From positions 6,602,979-6,666,978 of the forward strand of contig VWZX01004666.1 in NCBI GenBank assembly GCA_013399015.1: a stretch of DNA of 64,000 nucleotides. The letters run 5' to 3'. Origin of the DNA: Galbula dea. Taxonomy: Eukaryota > Chordata > Aves > Piciformes > Galbulidae. The notes under the pieces are model-generated. The model saw nothing but the letters and a program-made list of their open reading frames with translations, was not told the origin of the DNA and searched no databases. Made by a program: the position numbers and the translations under genes. This document shows, in pieces, positions 56,911 to 64,000 of the stretch (positions are counted from its first letter, which is position 1; the number at the start of each line of letters is the position of its first letter).

Positions 56911-59900
56911 CTATAAAGGAAAACATCTCACTAAATTTGTCTTTAAAAATTACACCCTGCCCATCTAAATACTAGCCATGATTATCTACTAGTATCTATC
57001 AAACTTCATAGCTTAACTGAAACAGTTCATAGATATTTTTACCGAATTATATAAAAAATACAGTAGGTCTATTTTAAGTGGTAGATAAATTTATATATGC
57101 ATTACAAAACCAGACCAAACCAAACCAAACTTCTCAGGGATTTCCTTTAAATACAAATTCTATACTAGCTAAAACAACATGGTATCAGGGACAATCTATT
57201 TATATTCTCAATAGCTACGACTGAAAACCTTTGCTTACAAAGTTAAAAAAAATAAACAAAATGACCTAATTTCTCTTCCACTTCAAAATCAGCTTCCTTC
57301 TACCCCAATATACATGACTCTACCACAGAATTTTAACATTTTGCTCAGCCGCCCCCAGGGTGGACAGGAATAGCTTAGAAACTTTAACATTTCACAGAAG
57401 CCTCACCTTATAGCAGAATATGAGAATAATTTAGGAAAGGGAACAATAAACCAAGAAATAAGTAATTTGCAAGGTAAATCCATACAAAACAGATTCCTCT
57501 AAGAATACAGCAGTTTGATGAAAATGGCAGCACTCCATCAAACCTGCGTTTTGACTATTTTGACTATTCAACAGATAGATTTGAGAGTCAATGATTTGAC
57601 TGTCACACCCATACCCAGTAACATATGCTTCCCCAACTGTTTTCTATGAAGCCAACTCAGAGTAAGGAAATCTTTAACATACCCTTTAAAAATGGGTAAC
57701 TACCTATAATACCTTTCATTAGCTTTAAAGTTACAGTTGTGTCCACTTCAGTTTCTGAATCACGTAGCTACCCATGGCCCCTCTTGTTGCAAATTATTAT
57801 CTATCAACTTTTTTCATGAAAATGTTTCTGACATTTAATATTATAAATGTATTTTTTCAGCATGAAGTACAATCTAATGCATATTAAAATTAGGCAGGAT
57901 CTATTTACTACTACAGTATTTCATTAAATTTTCTTTCTATTCCCTCACTGCTCAAACAAAGACAAGCCTAACACAATGAATTCTATGTGCATTACAGAAA
58001 AGACCCAGAGGTTTCTGAACCAATGCAAGTTTTTCAATTGGCTGCACCAGTAACTGGGTAAGGTTTTCAGTGGAGGGACTTACACAGCCCCAAGGCAAAA
58101 TACAAGCTTCACACTATTAAATATTTAAGCTTCTACCTCAGCATTAAACTGTTGCCTCCATGTGAAAAAAGGTAGTTTTCCTGCCACTCAAATGTAACAG
58201 TTGTATAAAATACAGTCATCTGTTCTGAAGTTTGAAACTAAAATACTGAACTTGTTTAAACAGTATGACACAATTCTGTTGTGAATTTATTATAATTTAA
58301 ATTTGTCTGCAGATGCTCAGGTTTATATGCAACTAAGATCTAAAATGCTTCCTAAATAGGCCGATAATGTTGGAACAGCAGTAGAATATTTTCAGTACTG
58401 GAAAAGGGCTCCAGTTTCTTCTAAACAAAATAACTGCATAAAGCAAGATAAATAATAGCGCTACCTTGAACAGGTGAAAAATGAAGTTCAGAAATAACTT
58501 ACAAAAGCAGTGGCAATATATCAAAATTGGCCCAAGACAATATTACAGCTCAGATTGTTACAGGCTTACAGGAATCACCATGTGTGGAATTAAGATCTTA
58601 CTTAAATTTTACAACTAGCATCTGATTATTGCCTAGCTTTGTGCTGGGCAACCTTTGTCCATGCTTAGGTGGACTGACAGCACTTCCTATGTAGAAGCCT
58701 GTCTTGCATGTTCCAGAGAAATGAAACATAGGCAGGTTGCTAACATGTTTGATATAGGTGCAGCTGTAACAACACAGGAGAATTTAATGATATCTGGGGA
58801 GATGATTTAACCTGGACAACAGAAAGCCTTTTTCTATCAGCAGGTGCCAAAACTTCTATACAAGACTCCAGAGTTAACTCTAGTCATGATAACAGGAGTT
58901 CAGTAGGCTACACAAAAATTTGCATCTAAGAAGATGTTAAATAAATACCTTCCTTTGTTTTCTTTAGCCTTTTTACCTCATTTATTCAAGCTGTATTTAA
59001 GTGATTACTTTTCCAAATGAAATTGAACAAAACCAACAATTTCATTTAAAACATTAACATACACAAGAAATAACCAAATGTTGACAATTTGGATGAAGTG
59101 CTAATTTAACGATTCAGAAATGTAGGAAGAAATCATCTTAATGAGGTGGCCTCAAACAATTAAGTCAGAATGGAAAGAAAAGAAACTACATTTGGGGGAA
59201 AATAACAAACAAAACAAGAATAACAAACTCCAATTACTTCTCTCGATAACATTCACGTGACCTCACAGAAGTGATCAAGGACTTGAAGATAAATGGTTCA
59301 GAACCAGTATTGCTGGTCTTCACAGAAATACATTTTGTGATATTGATCTGTGGCTATATAACACTATTATAATGAAATAATTCAAGGGAGAAAAAGGATA
59401 TTTTGAGCAAACTGTTCAGAAAGTAAGATTTATTGGCACTTTTTTGTACCTCCACTAAAGAAATGTATTAACTTGAGGCTTTTTTACTTTAACTTCCATA
59501 TTCAGTTTTTATGAATGAATATATCCTGAAGTCCAGGAGTAAGACTTTAACTTTTATCGAGTGAATACCATAAGTATTGAAATGCACAGAAATGTGCATT
59601 TTAGGGTCTTACATTGCCTAGAAAAAACTGAAAATTCTAAACCTGAAATACATAGTTTGCATAGTCCATATCCAGCTACTTCAGAATTGCTGCAGTACTG
59701 CATTTTCTCCAAACCATTGCATGTCCTTTTAAATTCCAACGTGACTTTTTAACCGACTGTATTATGTCTGCATATGTTCTTCAAGTTTTCAGTCACTTCC
59801 ACTTTCACAGGTTTGTACAGGCTTTTAGTTCTCTGTCAGTACATGACTGTAATGAAGTAAAATATTTCTCTGAAAAAGCAGGAAGCCAAATAACAATGCA

Positions 59901-62900
59901 CATTTTGAGCACTTTCTTGAAGTCTCTTTCCCTTCTGGCTTCTTAGTCTCAAAACAGTAACATGATACTCCTGCCACATTAAGCAAAAGAGACCGTGTGC
60001 ATCATTTCCAGGACTACTCAAAAAAATAAAAGGAATAAAAAAAAGTGGCTACCAATTTTACTATCCATCTTAGAAGGTTCTTTGTAAAGAAGCATAACAC
60101 TTACTATTCAAACTACATCCTGAAGTTGCACTAACATGCTCCAAAACTGAAAAACCCTAATGAAGGCAAACTAACTGGAACCTGTGCTGCAAAACTGTCT
60201 CTGTCCTACAATGAGGCAATCAAAGAGCAACCATCTCTAAATTATCCAGCTACTGTAACATATTTTTTTCTGAAAGATCTGTGAGAAATTACCAATGAAA
60301 ATTATCTCATGTCCTGTGCCAAAACAAAACAAACTCATACAACTAGAAATACATCATTTGAGTAAATTCACAGTCAGTCATATCCCCTGCAATGACTGAA
60401 GCTACACTTTTTTTCCCAGTTCTAATTCCTAAATTGTTACTAGATACAAAACCTGAAGCCATTTTCTTCACGGGAAAACTCTAATTCTATAGAATGTAAT
60501 TCCATGTTTCCAAAATCCCAGTTTGGAAACACTCTCGTAATTTCTTAAATCATGTTAATGGCCAGGAGTCTTCCAGATGAACACTTGAACAATTCAGTAT
60601 AGTACAGAAAAAGTTTTGGTATCTCTATGCTGAAGAACCTTTATTAGCATGGGTTTTGAGACCAATATTTAAGAAAGGAAAGCCACTTATTAAAGATTGT
60701 ACTGATTGGCAGGGATTCCCGCTGATTCAGTTGCTCTGCTGCAGTGATAACTACTCCACTCTTTACTCTTTTGGACTGCTCCATAAAACAAACATCACAT
60801 AGCAGAGCCACACTTCTGGAAGTCCTGCCACAAGCAATTAGTTATTACACTATTTCCACGAACCTTGTTCTAATAGTGATTAGGGACAGAGGAGCCTCTT
60901 CTGTGACAAAGCTTGAAAATAGCGTAGCTACTACATTAATGAGACTCATTTCCATTTTGATCTAGTTTTCTGAGATGCTTGTTTCCCCTCATTCTTTCCA
61001 TCCTGTGATAACACTATTTAAATTTCCAAATCTAAGTACCCAAAGTTACTTCACAGATCTTCTTTGCATCAGGAACAAAGAACTTTAGAAAGCACAATAT
61101 ATATGGAGTCCATCTGCCTTATGAAAATTGTTTCATTTCAGTATTATAAGTCCTTAATTAACAGAGGCTAGCTCCTTTATGCTTTCTGAAGGTTTCCTCT
61201 CCCTTGGTGAGATTAAAATTCTCTACTTTAAAGCTTAAAAGAATGAGTGACATGAGAAACTGACACTACAAAACAAAGATTTTAACTTTAAGGTGGTTAA
61301 TTCAAATTAGTGGATAAGTGCATGAAACTTGTCAGTTGAATTTCAGTAAATAAATAGGAAGCATCAGTTTGGATGTTGGAACCCCATAAGGGGTGGACAT
61401 AAAAATGGCTGCTGGAAGCATTCACCAGACACCATAAAAGTGCCACACCTCTCCTAAAAACAAGCCCCCTACAGAGTCTGAATGCTCAAACATTTAAGAA
61501 CACGAGAGAATTTTCTGCCACTGGTCTTATCCATAGAAGAAATGAGTTTTCATCTTGAAGTGATCCAAAGTAAACTTATATACAAACTTGAAATTAGTGG
61601 CAGGTATCTCAAAACTCTACTGTGCAGTATTTGTTGGACTTTCCCTACCTAATATTCCAACATAATTATAATGCATTTTCTGACCTTTTAATCTAGAGAC
61701 TCTGAAACAGCAGTATGACTTCTACTCTGGTCTCAAAGGAAAATAAATGGAAGGAGGTCCTTGTCAGTCCAAAGTTCAGTCCTTATTTAATCTTTTTCAG
61801 CCTTATATAGTAACCACCTCTTAAGTAATGATTCAGTGAACATTATCACATTTACTTATATATAAACTCGTGCAAATTTGCCTCAAATTTTCATGTAGTA
61901 TTCAGAGAGTCTTACAGACATATAGCTAAATGTTTACTAATTGCTTTTATCATGACACATATAGGGATTTAAAACCCTTGCACTGTTGTCACAGTGATAA
62001 TTTTAGATCACTAATGAAACTCTATTCAGTAGCTTTTTTTAAAAGTTGATAATATATAAAAGTTTTATAATGCCATCAGGTGACAAGGGTGACACTTATC
62101 AACAACGGAAAGCTGCACCTAGAAACTATTTGTAATTTATTAAATAAAATCGGCACACAGAGCTCCCTGAAATTTATTGACTGGATGCTCAAAAAAATTG
62201 CTAGAAATAAAAAAAAGTATTTTGTCAACTATACTTTACTTACAATATTCATTTAGTATCTTGCAAAGACATGTACTTTCATACCCAATTAAAAAGAAGT
62301 GACTTATTCTCTCAACTGGTAAAATGCTGTGCAGCTGGTGGTCATGACTTTCCACTACCAAAACTAACTCCCCTTCCACAGTTCTATAGTTCACAATATG
62401 ATAAAAAGTACAGTAACACCAACTTCGGGGATTAGAAGGTAAAAACACACACCATCATTTAAATTTTATATCAGAAATACTGGTTAGTTCTTGTGCATAT
62501 AGAACTTGGCTTAAGTGAAGGAATATACACTTCTCATAAAAAATATGGCTAAAATATACGTAGAAAAAATACCTACTTTAAAGTACGCTTGTTTTATGTA
62601 TTTCTAAGAGCTGTGCATCAGTAACAGGATCTGAGCAAGTCTTTGTTTTATTGCCATCTACTGGCACTCTAGCAAAATACAGATTAAAATCTCCTCTCCT
62701 ATGCTTAATTCATTTATCACACTGCATTAAAATAAAATCCCATATTACATGCTAAGATGAGAAAGTACTGGATATTAAATATGTTATATTCGAAGAGTGC
62801 GAATTACTGAAGGAAAAGGGAAATGTTAAGTGCACTTGGAATTTCAAGTTAACCCAAGACAGCAGTAGTGAGACTAGCTTCCTGAAGAAGTATTTAAGTC

Positions 62901-64000
62901 AGATCAAACACAATCTTCTCATTTCAAGGAAAGAAGTATTTTGTTATGTGTGGTGCTTTAGTGTGTTGCAAATCAGGAATACCAGACACTGCTCCCACCC
63001 TTTAATTCTGGCCTGAAATCATTGCCAGTGTAATGGTACAGTAATTTTGACAGAGTAACAATTTTTGTAAATCATTCTGATGTGTATCTGAGATTCAAAA
63101 ATATCTGTTACTGCACTAGGGAACAGTGCTGGAACTCAATACTAAGACTTGTAGAACACACACGACAGCAGTGAGGAAGCAGAAGAGACTGATGAAGAGT
63201 GGCCCTTCTTTGATTTCCCTTCAGAAACAGAAAAGAGTTTAAGGGCATAATCAATAAGGGCATAAACCAACCCCTGTCAGGAATTATAAAAGCACTTTTG
63301 CCTGAAGAAAGCTGCATATCACAGGTTTTTACTACCTTATGTGTGGACACTATGGTAATCTACTTACAGTCAATTCTGCAACTCATTATGAAACTGTTTT
63401 CCTCTCTAGCTTAACCTCTTTACACATACTGTAATTTACTGTACTTTCTCTTCCTGTATTTAATCTTCACACTTCAGAACTTTTCACTATTACAGTTATT
63501 TCTGAACATCAGCCTCAGGCTCTAATACACACCTATTTAAAACAAAACAGAACTAAGCCAAAAAGCACTTCTTTTTTAAACAAAACAAAACCTAACAAAC
63601 CCTAAACTAAAACAGAAAACCCTACTGCAGCCTTTTACTTGGATGCAAAAGCCATTTTCCACTCTACTGCATCTCTCTACTAACTTTCTGTGCTCCAGAC
63701 TTTCTATTTCCAGCATCTTAACAGTATCTTAGTGGTTATGAACTTGTGATGTCCCCTTCTTTCTTAAATCCTTTACTCTGTCACAGAACACCCACTCATA
63801 CATTTCTACAGACTTCATTCTTGTAAACAGCTGTCCACCACACTCAGCAGGATTTAGTATTAGCTATATAAAGGCACCTTTATCAAACATCCACATTTTC
63901 AGCAAGTTTTCAAAATTTTTAGTAGCAATTAGATCTCTGTGCCTCTAAGCAAACGTGTTTCAGTCTTGTCAACATGAAAGGTTAAAACATCATCCATCAG
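56911..64000 (-). other. ZZZ3 intron (partial), at least 7.1 kb, no gene seen
   Basis: No exon for the acidic segment preceding YQRLLQ was found on the minus strand, so the window ends inside the intron. Sequence is AT-rich with short A/C tracts at about 57109-57130 and 63540-63622. I see no CR1 copy, unlike the AK5 introns. Confidence 0.65.

Noticed and set aside
1..64000. CRISPR arrays, operons, or a prokaryotic-type system
   Set aside because: No regularly spaced repeats or compact gene clusters; the window is an intron-rich vertebrate locus.

Overview
The window is vertebrate nuclear DNA, most likely from a bird. The evidence is twofold: many CR1 non-LTR retrotransposon copies, several ending in the CR1-type 3' tail (TTCTATGATTCTATGA or a variant), and two neighbouring intron-rich genes that I recognise by their exon translations, AK5 and ZZZ3. 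Another sauropsid (turtle, crocodilian) cannot be excluded from sequence alone. There are no bacterial-style genes. Nearly all long open frames are chance frames in introns or CR1 remnants.

Left part (1 to about 39,330, + strand): the 3' half of AK5, a tandem-domain adenylate kinase. Seven coding exons can be placed with consistent phase: 2174-2250, 14471-14513, 15567-15611, 24743-24906, 25935-26051, 29988-30158 and 37921-38031 (stop). The 43- and 45-base exons are too short to show as open frames and were found by homology and splice signals. They encode the interdomain linker, then the second nucleoside-monophosphate kinase domain follows. That second domain keeps its P-loop but has lost the AMP-site arginine and every LID arginine of the family, partly through a 7-residue in-frame deletion. 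It also carries a new C-terminal tail. This is the most notable biological signal in the window.

Middle (about 39,330 to 42,424): the convergent 3' ends of AK5 (+) and ZZZ3 (-), with candidate polyadenylation signals on both strands.

Right part (42,425 to 64,000, - strand): the 3' half of ZZZ3, the SANT/Myb and ZZ-zinc-finger subunit of the ATAC histone acetyltransferase complex. Ten coding exons (42425-42569 back to 56772-56910) join in phase and encode a highly conserved protein. The large N-terminal exon lies beyond 64,000, so 56,911-64,000 is intron.

Repeats: at least ten substantial CR1 copies, including a CR1-into-CR1 junction, an inverted CR1 pair just upstream of an AK5 microexon, and a CR1 starting about 15 bases from a ZZZ3 splice donor. 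There are also tail-only CR1 remnants, A/C-only or G/T-only tracts, two perfect short palindromes, one LTR-like TATA/AATAAA module and one unexplained GC-richer patch. I saw no convincing tRNA, rRNA, CRISPR or novel defence-type system.
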